Shown here: one piece after another, positions 22,828-33,664 of the stretch
How the letters are laid out: each line of letters opens with the position of its first letter
Position numbering within the stretch: position 1 is the stretch's first letter
Source: Dactylorhiza incarnata
Taxonomy: Eukaryota > Streptophyta > Magnoliopsida > Asparagales > Orchidaceae
DNA: 64,000 nt
NCBI GenBank assembly: GCA_033032865.1
Contig: JAWHQI010000306.1
Coordinates: 1,302,001 to 1,366,000 of the forward strand
Reading direction: 5' to 3'
Position numbers and translations under genes: made by a program
The notes under the pieces: generated by a model
What the model saw: the letters and a program-made list of their open reading frames with translations, nothing else
What the model was told of the DNA's origin: nothing
Database searches by the model: none

Positions 22828-23895
22828 TTGGATGTTCATTTTGATGACATAAAGAATGCCTCAAAGAGAACCCGTAGGAAAAAACTTAAGGACTTAGGTC
22901 AAGCCCCCGATGTGTCTAATAGTGCTCCCACTAACATGAGAGACCCGACGCTAGATTTTGATTCCTCTCATATTGAGGAGGTTCAGTGCCCACTTGATTT
23001 TGGAGTCGAGTCCGATCTTGATCATGTGATATCAGTGGAGAGCGACACTAGTATGATTAGTGAACATGGTCACGAGAGCGAGGACGAACGGCCCAGTGAC
23101 ACAGTGATGGTATATCCATTCTCCGCACCTCACTTAGGCCTAGTATCCCCTACGGCTAGAAAGCTAATCCTCAACATTACTATCGGGAGCCGAGAGCCTA
23201 GTGTTGACCTCGTGGTAACCATCCCACCCCTCGTTAGGAACACTGCCCCTTGCAGTGGTTTGCATCTGGAGGGCCATCACCCTGTTGACAGGTTCTTTGG
23301 GAACCCTCCTGTAGAGCCTCCTGTTGAACCACCACGCCCTTGTGAGGATGAGATTCCGATGAGTGATTCATTTCTGAGTTCAAGATTCTTGACACCTATT
23401 CTAGTCAAATCTTCGAGTCACCCCATCTATGCGGTTCTCGAATCTAGTGTTGTGTACTCAGTGATGGATCCTCTTACATTTAAGGTCACTCCTGATATTT
23501 CAGGAACATATGATGGTACTCGTCGCATTTGCGACGAATTTCATTATATCCCTCCCGGTGAGCCACCTGATGAGTTTCTACTTCATGGAGGCATTCTACA
23601 CATCATAGAGTGGTATCTCAATGCCAAAATCTCGCATAGCCTTATGGGAGTTTATCTCACACTCGACGAGTATTTCTACACTCCACCAAAAGAGCCTCCA
23701 GATAAGCCACCACTATTTAGGTACGTGTCCACTATCTTTGAGTTAGTCGAGGATGAGAGTGCGCTCGATGATCTTGGGTTTAGTTCCATCATTGTTAGTA
23801 CATACATTTCAGGTGTTTATTTAGATGATCATCGCCCCCACGATGAAATTTTTTACACCCCACCCACTGATCCCCCTGATCATGTGCCCCTCTAG
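22828..23895 (+). CDS. Acidic proline-motif protein of non-autonomous gypsy element
   Basis: This is a 355-residue open frame with no gag or pol domain I recognise. The first 60 residues are basic (KRTRRKKLKD) and then acidic. From about residue 160 a motif of the form (F/Y)xxPPxEPPD recurs at uneven spacing: FFGNPPVEPPVEPP, FHYIPPGEPPDEF, YFYTPPKEPPDKPP and IFYTPPTDPPDHVP. Short D/E-rich, V/I/L-rich spacers carrying DISGTYD or YISGVYLDDH lie between them. It occupies the place of gag-pol between primer site and integrase tail. Upstream frames at 22450-22800 are open in places but shifted. Origin could be a degenerate gag or a captured host sequence. Expression is unproven. Confidence 0.6.
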   Translation: MDVHFDDIKNASKRTRRKKLKDLGQAPDVSNSAPTNMRDPTLDFDSSHIEEVQCPLDFGVESDLDHVISVESDTSMISEHGHESEDERPSDTVMVYPFSAPHLGLVSPTARKLILNITIGSREPSVDLVVTIPPLVRNTAPCSGLHLEGHHPVDRFFGNPPVEPPVEPPRPCEDEIPMSDSFLSSRFLTPILVKSSSHPIYAVLESSVVYSVMDPLTFKVTPDISGTYDGTRRICDEFHYIPPGEPPDEFLLHGGILHIIEWYLNAKISHSLMGVYLTLDEYFYTPPKEPPDKPPLFRYVSTIFELVEDESALDDLGFSSIIVSTYISGVYLDDHRPHDEIFYTPPTDPPDHVPL

Positions 23896-23939
23896 TATGA
23901 CATCTGGAGGGATGCAGAGTCTCTACATAGGCGTTCTGT

Positions 23940-24270
23940 TATGTTTGTCGGTCATCATTCATTGTCTCTGTGTATCATGCATGAGTCTATTCGACGTATG
24001 AGTACTTGCAATAAAATTATTTATAAATCTTATTATGATAGCCACAGGAGATTGCAAAGCTTCAACGAAGGAGAACAAGTGTTGATTTGTATAAGTGTTG
24101 AGAGGTTCACCAAGGAACTGCTCGAAAATTGAATGCTAAGCAAATGGGTCCTTACACTGTGCTTAAACAAATTGGAGCAAATGCTTATGAGCTGGATATC
24201 TCGCTGAGTATGGGGATTTCACTTGTATTCAACGTTAAAGATCCGACTCCACTCTTTGAGCCGCATGACT
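23940..24270 (+). pseudogene. Gypsy integrase C-terminal tail
   Basis: Two adjacent frames give IRRMSTCNKIIYKSYYDSHR, then RRLQSFNEGEQVLI, ERFTKEL, and after a frame break NAKQMGPYTVLKQIGANAYEL and SLVFNVKDPTPLFEP. This is the linker and GPY/F-like C-terminal module of gypsy integrase. It shows that the element descends from an autonomous gypsy whose protease, reverse transcriptase, RNase H and integrase core were deleted. Confidence 0.85.
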
Positions 24271-24780
24271 ACATGTACCCTTCGCCCCCTACCACCACAT
24301 CCTCTCAGCCTCCGTCTACATCCTCTACTCCACCACAGTCCCAACTACCACCATTGTCTCCTTCCACTTCACCGCATCAGCAGCAGCCTTCGCCTACCAC
24401 CCAGCCTCTTCCTCAGCTCGAGTCCTCGGCACCGATTGATCATAGGACTTCTTCCACAGCATTATTACATTCTCCGACATAGGCATCATATCGACTTCTT
24501 CCACATCAGTACCATATAGTGCTCGACGTCGACGACAACAACAGTACCTTCTTCACCATTGATGTGCCGTACTCCGTCCCCGACATCTTCGACATCATCC
24601 CTTTAGCAGCAGCCCCAATTACAGTACCATCGTCAGCTTCAGCAGTACCATCCTCAGTTCCATTTACAGCATCAACTTCAGCGGCCTACAAGTTCAGAGC
24701 TACAGGGTTTCCCTTCGCCTTCAAACGAGAGCACGCTCATCTTCATTCACGGAGATGAATGTTTTCAAGGCGGGGAGAAT
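24271..24780 (+). mobile_element. Proline/serine-rich tail and polypurine tract
   Basis: After the integrase tail the sequence is CCTCC/CCACC-rich, coding for P/S/T-rich residues in two frames (to about 24480). It then becomes CAGTACCATC-rich. The purine-rich AAGGCGGGGAGAA (about 24767-24779) directly precedes the LTR start TGATGGGG, as expected for the plus-strand primer. Confidence 0.7.
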
Positions 24781-26624
24781 TGATGGGGAATCATAACCGT
24801 GCATTTTATGCGGATCGACGATCGTCACATTATTTGTTCTTTTCGTTTTTCGTTTCGAGTTGTATTTTTATGTATTTTTGAGTCGGGACGATCGACCAAT
24901 CATAGTCGTTCGTTGCCCCCTAGAGTCTATAAATAGAGGGTGAAGGATCTCGTTTTAGGCATTGAAGAATGGAGTTTTGAAGCCCATTCTTTGGTCATTC
25001 GGTGCCGAAGCCGAACCCCGGGCGAAGCTCGGGTCCACCTCCTCCCTCCCATTCCCCTTGGCCGGCCCCTATCATCCTCCCCTTGGCCGGCCACCCCACC
25101 ACCCTCCTCCTCCAACACCATCAAGCAACAGCAATCCTCCTCCAACACCATCAAGCAACAACCATCCTCCTCCATAACAGCAGCCAACTTATTCCCCTCC
25201 ACCTACAGGAAGACAGCCGGCTACACCTTCCCCACCCAACAGACCACCACCAAAACAGCTACGTTGCTGCCATTGCCCTGCCATTTCGCTGCCTGGACAC
25301 CAAACAACCAACCCAAAGGTGTTTCCCCTCCTTCCCCCTCTACAACACATCTAGCCGGCCACCCCACCTCCCCCCACCTCAAGTCCCCCTCCACTACCAC
25401 CTCATCTCCTTCAAAAACAACATTTTACCCCATTAATTCCACCTCCGGCGATCACCGGAGAACGCCTCCGGCCACCCCGGTGAACCACCATTACCTTCCC
25501 TTCATTTTCCCATCAATTTCCATTTTCCGGCGATCTCCGGAAAACATTTCCGGCGACCACCACCACTTCCAGCCACCACCAACCTCCACTCTGCAGGCAA
25601 CCACCACCACCGCCCATAACTTCCTCCTAACCACCCATTACCCCCACTACTCCCACTTCCTTTTATTTAGGAATCACTTCCTAAATTTAAGCCCCACCAT
25701 CTCCTAACTTCCCTCACAACCATCCCCTCAAACCCACTCCCCTATAGCCGGCCCTTTTAGCCCAACTTCCCCTCATTCTCACGTGAGAAATAACTCCCCA
25801 CTTCCTCTACTTAATTACTCTCCCACCCCCTCTAACTGCTGGGCCGAAATTTCCCTCTCTTCCCTGCTCCTCATTCTCACGTGGAGTCCAGGTTGCTGGA
25901 TCCACCAATTGCTGCCACCATCTGCAGCTTCCCCTCCCAATTAAATCCAGCCAACCAGCACCTCTCCTTGCCTAATCTTCCTCCTGTGGATCCACCCCCA
26001 TCATTTCCCCTCAACCAGCAAACCCTTTCCCCGTTACATTCATCCAGCAGCCCCAAGTTTGCCCCTACACCAAAAAGGAACTGCTGCTGTCCAGGCCTTC
26101 CAAACAGCCCAGCATCATAGTCCAGGTTGCTGTCTTTCTCTCTGGACAGCCACCTTCCTTCACGGATTGCTGAATGCTGCCTCCCTGCACCTTCCTATTT
26201 GCTGGCTCCATTCCTGGACAGCCAAGTGCAGTCCCTGCTTGCTGAAATTCAGTCCCGGCAGCCCTCTTAAAGCGCCTCCAGCCCTCCCCTCTTTATAGTC
26301 TTGGTAATCAAGGTTTGTGTGTTGATTTCTTCACCGTTGGGTCTTGTGTTTGTTCTCTACTATAAGAGATAGTGGTTTATAAGTCTTGTTTCAGTTATTT
26401 TGGTCTTTGTGACTTCTCATTTAAATAGCTATTTAATTTTTTGGCACTCTTGCAATTATACGACTTCACGTGTTTCCATATTTGAAAGTTTTCTCTTTGT
26501 GGTCAATCAAATTAATATTACTTTATAAATATCAATTGTTGCATGTAAACCGTCAGATTCATGCATGGTTGCGCGTAGAAGTTTCACTCACTGTTTCTCC
26601 GTCATATAGGACTGCCCTGCGTCA
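24781..26624 (+). mobile_element. Ty3/gypsy 3' LTR (full, 1.84 kb)
   Basis: The LTR opens TGATGGGGAATC and ends CCTGCGTCA. A TATA box (TATAAATA, 24928-24935) sits about 150 bases in. A long CT- and CCACC-rich block fills 25020-25900. The last 690 bases match the truncated 5' LTR at 21700-22395 closely. With the 5' copy incomplete, no target duplication can be tested. Confidence 0.85.
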
Positions 26625-27118
26625 TCTGGTCTTTAAAATATTTTGTTTACTTTTTCGATTCTGCAAGTTTGATTAATGTGTTTCATTTCACTGTTTTGCT
26701 TCTTACAATTCTGATTACACAGTTTTTTGTTTAGTCGATTTTATCCTAAACATTTCCATGGAGTTCCTGCAACATTTTAATAACTCTTATTTAATACATG
26801 GACACTGCAACATTTCTATTTCCTCACGCACAGTAATTTTAGTTCACATGAAACCTGAACTCTATTGCGTATGTTCCTTTTCTTTTCTGGAGGGCATACA
26901 TTCATGAAATCACGATTCATATTTTTATTTAAGTTCATCAAATGAGTACATGATCAATAATCTTTAATTGACACGGTTCTATGATTTCTGATGAAATTAG
27001 TGATCATCAAAAGTAATTGTCGAGCAGCTATGACTTCCTTGAACCCATCTTCAGTGTCACTAAAATTACTGACCAAAGCTTTAGTAACTACATATTTTGA
27101 GGTAGATCTCGAGTTTTT
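26625..27118. other. AT-rich spacer, unassigned
   Basis: No element ends are visible. The minus strand at 26954-27080 encodes VSNFSDTEDGFKEVIAARQL, then LLMITNFIRNHRT, which looks like an exon of an unknown gene. It runs without a stop into the antisense of the L11 pseudogene, so its extent is uncertain. Confidence 0.3.
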
Positions 27119-27433
27119 CAATCTCATGACATTCTGCAAGAATTTCAATGCCCAGACTCAATAACTGCCTATAAAGACAATACCTTCAAATACATCATTA
27201 CGTCTCCGTCTCTGACCTGGTTCCTAAAATGGGCCGCATCCATCGAATCCGGAAGTAGCCGCCCTGGCCAAGTCATCTCATCCTCCATCACTCTCCGTCA
27301 TGTTTACGAGATCGCCAAGTTGAAGCAAACCGATCCCTACTGCCAGTTTATGGGTTTGGAATCAATTTGCAAGTCCATTATTGAAACTGCAAATAGCATG
27401 GGCATCAAGCTCGTGAAAGATCAGGTGGATTAA
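27119..27433 (+). pseudogene. RPL11: Ribosomal protein L11 (mitochondrial-type) pseudogene
   Basis: One frame gives NLMTFCKNFNAQTQ, then (in a second frame) AYKDNTFKYIITSP, LTWFLKWAASIESGSSRPGQ, VISSSITLRHVYEIAKLKQT, then YCQFMGLESICKSI and ANSMGIKLVKD, ending at TAA 27431. This matches the uL11 family, which forms the ribosomal GTPase-associated stalk base. The conserved N-terminal PPVGPALGQ region is missing, about 12 residues after NAQTQ are deleted, and a stop follows that point. The retained part has no introns. A processed copy with a lost 5' end is likely; a mitochondrial rather than plastid type is my inference from wording of the C-terminus. Confidence 0.85.
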
Positions 27434-28620
27434 ACATATTTGCTTCACCTTCAGGGTTAGTTTCTAAAGCTATGATCTTCCCTTCTTAGCTTATTCATAA
27501 GAAATGTGATCCAAGCTATGATCTTCCCTTCTTAACTGCAATGTTCAATGCAGTGAACTGCAGTCAACTACAGGTTCACTAAACTAGATAAGGAGATGAT
27601 GTTTTTTAGACCATTGATGAATGATGGACTGAAGAATGTTGTTTCCAGATTATCCAGTGAACAACTACTTGAGCATTGGTTTAAGAAATGAAGTTTTAGA
27701 TAGATAGTTTTCTTAATTTACAAAGTGAAAAGTGGTAGATTTATGTGTCCCATTTTACTATTTATTTCAATCTACCTAAAGTAGACGGATGCTCAGTTCA
27801 CACTGCAGCATTTCACTGCAGTGAACTGCAGTTCACACTGCATTTAACTGCCGTGAACTGTAGTTCACAAGCTTGGTGTGAATGTTTAAATCAGTGATAA
27901 GGGCAGATTTTGATCTTCGCAGTGGGTTGCAGGTAGTAGGGGGACTGAGGGTGTAGAAAGGTAAGGTGTCTGGGATGATTCACTTATTAATTCCTAAATC
28001 TAATTCTTAAGGATCAATTTAATCCAACCTAACAAACCTTAAGAAATATCAAGAGCATATATTATGGAGGTAAATAAGAAGATTAACTTAAATGTACTAT
28101 AAAGTAAAAGCGAAAATTCCCTTTGTTTGGAAAATAATTTAAGTTTGCAACCATAACCAGTAAGACAGACTTTTGGAAATAAGGTTTGTCTGTATTTCTT
28201 CATCCGCATATTTTATTTTATTGTACTGTTCATTTGGAGTTTTAGATAATGTTTTGCACTTGGATTGGCAATTGAACTAAAAAAATAAATGACTTTCATT
28301 TTTTGTTGGTAATTGGGGAAGAAAAGAAAAAAGACTGATTTTTTTTTTCTATTTGATTATTATGTATTAGAGGTGTAGGGCCCGTTCTTAGCCCATGGCA
28401 AACATGAAGTATTAGAATTGGAGTTGGAAACAATGTGATTGTGATCTACCAAGGTATGAAAAAGAAGAAACACTCAATTTTTTTCTTTCAAATTTGTATG
28501 TTATTTATGCTTTAGTTACTATAATTTTGTATTTGTTTTTCAAAATTTTAGAGCTCATTTTGTTGTATGCAGAGAGCTCTTTTAGAAACAAATAAGGTTA
28601 ATTGCAAATTCTTTAGAAAT
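27434..28620. other. AT-rich spacer with CAGTGAACTG palindromes
   Basis: Nothing coding is visible. Near 27550-27580 and 27790-27870 short palindromic phrases (CACTGCAGTGAACTGCAGTT and variants) repeat about six times in both orientations, as in a decayed fold-back or microsatellite. The rest is unremarkable AT-rich DNA. Confidence 0.4.
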
Positions 28621-28689
28621 TCTTTAGAAGATCCTTTCACTAATAGAAATACTTGCCCGAAGTAGAGCCGCAACAGAAGCTCGAAGCAG

Positions 28690-29062
28690 AGCCACCCGTG
28701 GAATGTCCTTGGGTGCGCATGGGCGTAGCCACGTGCAGACTCAAGGCAACACATGAATGGGCGTAGCACGTTCGCAAACAAATGCATCGAGCATGGTCGG
28801 AGCCCATTTGTATGCAGGAGGAGCTCATTTGTATGCGAGCGCAACCCTCTTGATTGTGGGCGAATCCCTTAGGAGTGCATCGAGCACGGGCGTAACCCGC
28901 TTGCTTGCTGGCGAAGCCAGCATGAGTGCATCAAGCACGGGCGTAACCCTCTTGCCTGCGGGTGAAGCCCGTAGGGGAGCATCGAGCACGGGCGGAGCCC
29001 ATTTATATGTGGGTACAACCCGCTTGCCTGCGGACGCAACCTGTTAGAGAGCATCGAGAGAA
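28690..29062 (+). repeat. GC-rich imperfect tandem repeat, about 51 bases
   Basis: Units begin GCATCGAGCACGGGCGTAAC or close variants and have two internal short palindromes (GGGCGTAACCCG, GGCGAAGCC). Two units of 51 bases and others of 50-72 can be traced. The plus strand is open for 96 codons only because of the repeat. The unit resembles the hairpin tract of the Helitron-like terminus at 45568-45640 when that is read on the minus strand. Confidence 0.6.
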
Positions 29063-29231
29063 GCCTTCCCACTTCGTTCTCCCTCTACATCAAACTCGCG
29101 AAACTCACAATCTCCCTGCCAAAGCAAAGTCTTGCCTCCCGTCATCGCCTGCCCTCTCCACTAAAGTAAATTTTGTTGTTGCCACCCGCCAAATGATGCC
29201 GCCATCCGCCGAATGTTCGTGACAGCCGAAT

Positions 29232-29256
29232 GTTCGCCGCACGGGGGGACCCCGTG
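29232..29256. repeat. Small GC hairpin at segment junction
   Basis: GCACGGGG and CCCCGTGC form an 8-base stem around GGA. It sits within about 15 bases of the left end of duplicated segment D copy 2. Confidence 0.5.
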
Positions 29257-29267
29257 CACTGTCACTC

Positions 29268-32200
29268 GTATTTTTATATTTTTATGGAATTTTGATGTAG
29301 GCCGAGTTTAGCAAAATATAGGTTAACTCTATGAATGCCTAAATGTTACCAAGAAATTATTCGACCCATAAGCTTATGATACAAGCCTCTAATTGCGAGC
29401 GGGTGTGCAATCTTGAGAGGGAGTAATCTCAGAGAGGATCGTCTCAACCATTCCTAGGCATAATCTTCCAAATGGCGGAAAATACAATGGGAGGCGGGCT
29501 CGACCGCAAGAGGAGGGAAGTTAGCCAAGAAGATGAGAGGAGAAGTAAGAAATTCAAGAGAAAGAGAGTTACAGTTTTTTTCTTCATAATGATCAAGCCC
29601 ACTTTCCCCACCTATATATAGTGATAGGAATGAGTTTAACAAAATTTGTCACTTATGACCCTCACCCGGGCTACATAATGCGTGAGAAATAAAAGCGTCT
29701 GAAAATAAAGAGAGAATAACAGTGCACGACAATAAAGATACAATGTGATAGTAGCTACACGATCCCGAATAGGCGTCGTTACCCTCTGCATGGTCCCATA
29801 ACAGCTTGCAATAAAGAGGTTTATAAATTGTAAGAGAACAACCCGAATCTAGTAGAGTTCCAAACAAGAAAATAATTATAGGTATGTACAAGCAAGAGCA
29901 AAATAAATAAATATGTGAAACCTGGAACATCAGCCCTTCTCCTTTGTCGGAATCGATACATGCTTCTGTTGTCGGGTCGATGCAGCTGTAAAGCCCGTGG
30001 ACTTAGCCAACAACTTTTTTCTTCCCTCAAGTCTGCCACAGGAACTCCAATTTGTTGAGCATAGAGCTTGGGCTTCTTAAGGCCATTAGTGTATACCTTA
30101 AAGCCGTCTGTTGATCTGCATGTGCGTACCCATCCAACACCTGCTGGGAATTGACAACATTACTACTTAATCATGAGTTAATTAATTGATTAGTCAATCA
30201 ATTATTTAATTTTTTTGGAGCAGTCTGTTTCTTTCAGAAATTTCTTAATTCAACCAACATTCCTCGCAGATAACGACATCTATTTGGTGGACAGGAAACT
30301 CACGACATTGGTGTTGCAGTGATGTTTTACGTGCTTCCGTACCCATATGGATTGTAATTATGACATTAGCTGAAGCTGCCTGATGGAAGTATTTGGTTGC
30401 CACGACAAAATGGGAACATGCTGCGACGTATATGATGATTGCTCACAAGGCCTCACAAGCATTTACTTCACGACCTTTACTAAGCTCGACGGCCTTGTTG
30501 CTATGCAACAAAGTGTCTAGTCGTCCATCACATGATCAGAGATCCTTATTGACCAAGTACAGGTCGTTGATATGCCCTTCAGTTCAATTGTCACCTGATC
30601 GTCGACATCTATCGCTAGTCTTATTCAACAGGATGCTCCTCTGGTATTAATCATGCACGTCATGTCCGACATCGTTTACGTCAGCTTCTCTCGTATGCAC
30701 ATTGATCAGTATTGCTCTGAGCAGTCGTCGGGCACTCCCACTGAGAAAGACGTTGCGTCCACATGAGGATTATTTGTCCCCTTCCGCTCGTAGTGAGACT
30801 ACAACTTTTTGATAGGGCAGTGATACACATCATTGTTCTGCCGTGAAATCAGGAACTAGATTATCTGCTAGTCAGAGCCCCGTTCTAGATTGAGGCAAAC
30901 TCAATTTGAAGGATGGGCGTAATGTTATAGTGTTAACTATAAGTCCTTTTTATTTTGACTCACAAATTTTTTACCTTTATTATAAGTTCCGTCGAGTCTA
31001 TGTTCTGAGTCGTTAAGAGCCTTTTCTATTAAAAACCCTCTAGGGTCATGAATGAAGCAAGCAAGAAATATTTTCCTCTTTCCTTTTCTTAGTTTCCTCT
31101 CTTCCCTCTCCATTCCCTAACCGGTATCCCATCTAGGCATCGTTGGATTGATCTGGGCTCCCTCGTCGCATCCCGTCTGTCGAGATTGCCTCCCTTCAGA
31201 CAACTCCCCTTGTATCTCCGACATCCCCACCGCTTTTACGACCTCCAGCCTCCTCTCACCATAACAGTTGTGTCTCTAGGTCTTGTAATACTTTATCTTG
31301 GGCTTAAAATGTAACTCAAGTTGGATTCCCTTTGAGAAAATGGAGATGGACATTCATCAAGTACAATATTGTGTAAAATACGTTATGTTGGCATCCCCAG
31401 TGGATTTCAATAACACTCATGCACCTTAATATTGTGCATGAATCAACTATTCTAGCAAACTCCAACCTGAACACCTATACAAATGGATTATACGTAATAA
31501 ATATCAACACAAATCATGTAATAGAAAAAATTACAATGATAACCTAGTTAGAGATTCTCATCAAATATTTTGCTTGATCGGTTTGCTCAACCTTGTTAGG
31601 TACGAATGAATTTGCTATCGTGTAATCCTAACATATATACAATTTGATGGAATGACGGTGATAGACTTTGTTCTGTTCATGTGCTGAGTAAAACTTCATG
31701 GACATTTGTTATTTTACCAAACCTCCGTCCTTTTCTATCTTAGTAGATTTTATATGCATACGACACTCAATCCTCAAATGTTGTTTCTGCAACAATGGGC
31801 ATGGATTGTGTTGTATTTATTGTTTCATGTCATTGAGCGACAATGTAAGCATTTTGTCATAGTATGACATGATTTTAGTTTGTTACTGTGTATACCCATG
31901 TTTTTTGGAGACTTGCAATTGGATGAGTGTATTACTAATAAAATATAAAGTTATTCCATCTATAAAAGTGCATTTTGGGTCGTTATAAGGGAGAGGTATT
32001 CATTAAACAAAGTTGTTGAGTGAGACTATAAGATGAGGTTGAAGTCTATCATTTGTAATTATGAAGTTTTTTATGCCGTGAGAGGTACGTCTATCCTTTG
32101 AGACTTCTTTCATCTTGCCTAGATTTGGTTGAATTCTTAGATGTAAATTAGAATGTAAAATTTGTAATTTTCTTGTTATAAATGTATTGCATTTCGTCAA

Positions 32201-32375
32201 ACCACCTCACTCATTAGCTTTGTCACATTGTTGTTATCTTTCCCTTGCAGTACTAATCTCAAGATGATCCATTCTGCAGTTTTCATGACTTTCTAACATT
32301 TCCTTTTAACCAATATTCCTACATTGAAATTGTACTTTTTGTTAGAGAAAAATCTTTTGCAGCTACTTTTACGAC
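29268..32375. repeat. Duplicated segment D, copy 2
   Basis: Matches 18040-21195 in the same orientation, about 11.2 kb away. The left edge is at the shared TATTTTTATATTTTTATGG phrase. At the right end this copy continues (TACTTTTACGACTAATG) without the copia insertion of copy 1, and leads into MINIYO-like exons at 32430. No transposon ends or target duplications frame it. Confidence 0.9.
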
Positions 32376-32429
32376 TAATGTTTTCTACTTAAAATTTGCT
32401 CATCTTTCATAAAACTGTTACTATTTTTG

Positions 32430-32990
32430 TTGTCAAATATTATATTGATTTTACATTTATATCTGAATTATTGAAATGGTTTCTAGATTACAAGTTGTCG
32501 CATGATTTCTTTGTGTTTAATACAAATCATAGGATTGCTTTGGATGATAATCATCACTCTGTTATGTTGGCTTGTGCCAAAGTAATTCAATGCTTGTTGA
32601 ATCAATGTTGCAGAGGTAAGATTAACCAGTCAATGTCATCTAAGAAGTTTTTTTTCACATGTATTTCAGGTTTGTTAGTTCCTTTTCCGGTGAGTTCATC
32701 ATGCCATTCAAATATAGGATGAAGCCATCAAATATTCTACCCTCGAGTAGAATATTTGGCCGTTTCAAGATGATATTGTTGTAGCTGGTCACAAAAATTT
32801 GGCGGTTATTTTTTTGGTTTTTTTTTAATTTGCATTAAATAATAAAAGCACGTACAAAGAAAAAGTTACTAATTTGCATTCCGTGGGTTTGTTAGGATGA
32901 GCATACTTGCTAGAATTTGCTACCTTTTAGAGGTTAGTTTCTCCTATAGTTTAAGTATTGAGCCTTTTTTGTTCACAAATGCGCTTGAGG
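32430..32990 (+). pseudogene. IYO: RPAP1/MINIYO-like pseudogene, upstream exons of copy B
   Basis: The first exon (about 32439-32613) encodes DFTFISELLKWFLDYKLSHD, then HHSVMLACAKVIQCLLNQ, and ends AGAG|GTAAGATT. After an acceptor-like TTTCAG at about 32668 come KYRMKPSNILP and QDDIVVAGH with frameshifts. A third piece near 32896 reads MSILARICYLLE before GTTAG. Plant RPAP1/MINIYO carries, in this order, ACAKVIQ, AKPSNILP, QDDIVVAGQDFAAG and MGILPRIRYLLE as I recall them. Frame breaks and a stop at the VAG motif show decay. Confidence 0.65.
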
Positions 32991-33240
32991 CCTAATGCCA
33001 CTGACAATGATGCTGTCTCTGACATATTTTTATATTTTTATAGAATTTTGATGCAGGACGGGTCTAACAAAATATAGGTCAACTTTATGAATGCCTAAAT
33101 GTTAGCAAGGAATTATCCGACCCGTGAGCTTACAATAAAGAGGTTTATAAATAGTAAGAGAGCAATCAGAATCTAGTAAAGTGCCAAACAAGAAAATAAT
33201 TATAGGTGTACACAAACAAGAGCAAAATAAATAAATATGT
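32990..33240. repeat. Segment D, third copy with internal deletion
   Basis: TAATGCCACTGACAATGATG to GACCCGTGAGCTTAC matches 18036-18175. It is then joined to AATAAAGAGGTTTATAAATA, which matches 18592 onward. About 410 bases present in copies 1 and 2 are absent. It interrupts the MINIYO-like copy B. Confidence 0.8.
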
Positions 33241-33660
33241 AAGTGAACAAAACCCTACAAACAACAAAGCGTCTTGTTACCAATATTAGAAGATAAAATC
33301 CACACAAACTTGAGAATAAATAGACGATTCAACACTAAGGAAATTACAACCGTACAATGAACTACCATGAGTAGAGAGCTTTGTGATCAAAGGGTTAACG
33401 ACTGTTTTACGGAGTGACCAAAGGACGGAGGCGGTGGAGACAAAATCTGCACTTTTACGGTGGGAAATTGGGCAGCAGGGACTGCTGGGAGGATGAAATT
33501 GGGCTGTAGTCTGGGAGGTGGCCGGAGGCTGTTGGAGGTAAGCCGGGTCCTGATGGAGGTGGTTGGCGGTTGTTGGGGGTTAGCCGGGGATTGGAGGGGC
33601 TGTTGGAGGTGTCCGGGGGATGTTTGCCAAGGGTTGTTGGACGCGGCCATGAGTTGAAGG
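33241..33660. other. Unassigned insert in copy B
   Basis: This is a purine-rich block with GGAGGTGG/GGCTGTTGG repeats. The minus strand encodes a P/Q-rich stretch (LQQPLQSPANPQQPPTT) within a 123-codon frame, probably low-complexity rather than a gene. It lies between segment D3 and the next MINIYO-like exon. Confidence 0.35.
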
Positions 33661-33664
33661 GGCC

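Noticed and set aside
25020..25900. Proline-rich 255-codon protein in the gypsy 3' LTR
   Set aside because: It is CCACC/CCTCC low-complexity LTR sequence with several frames open at once. Its counterpart is missing from the 5' LTR, so no test by comparison was possible.
28690..29062. CRISPR-like array of spaced repeats
   Set aside because: Units are contiguous and degenerate with no unique spacers, in a plant nuclear context.
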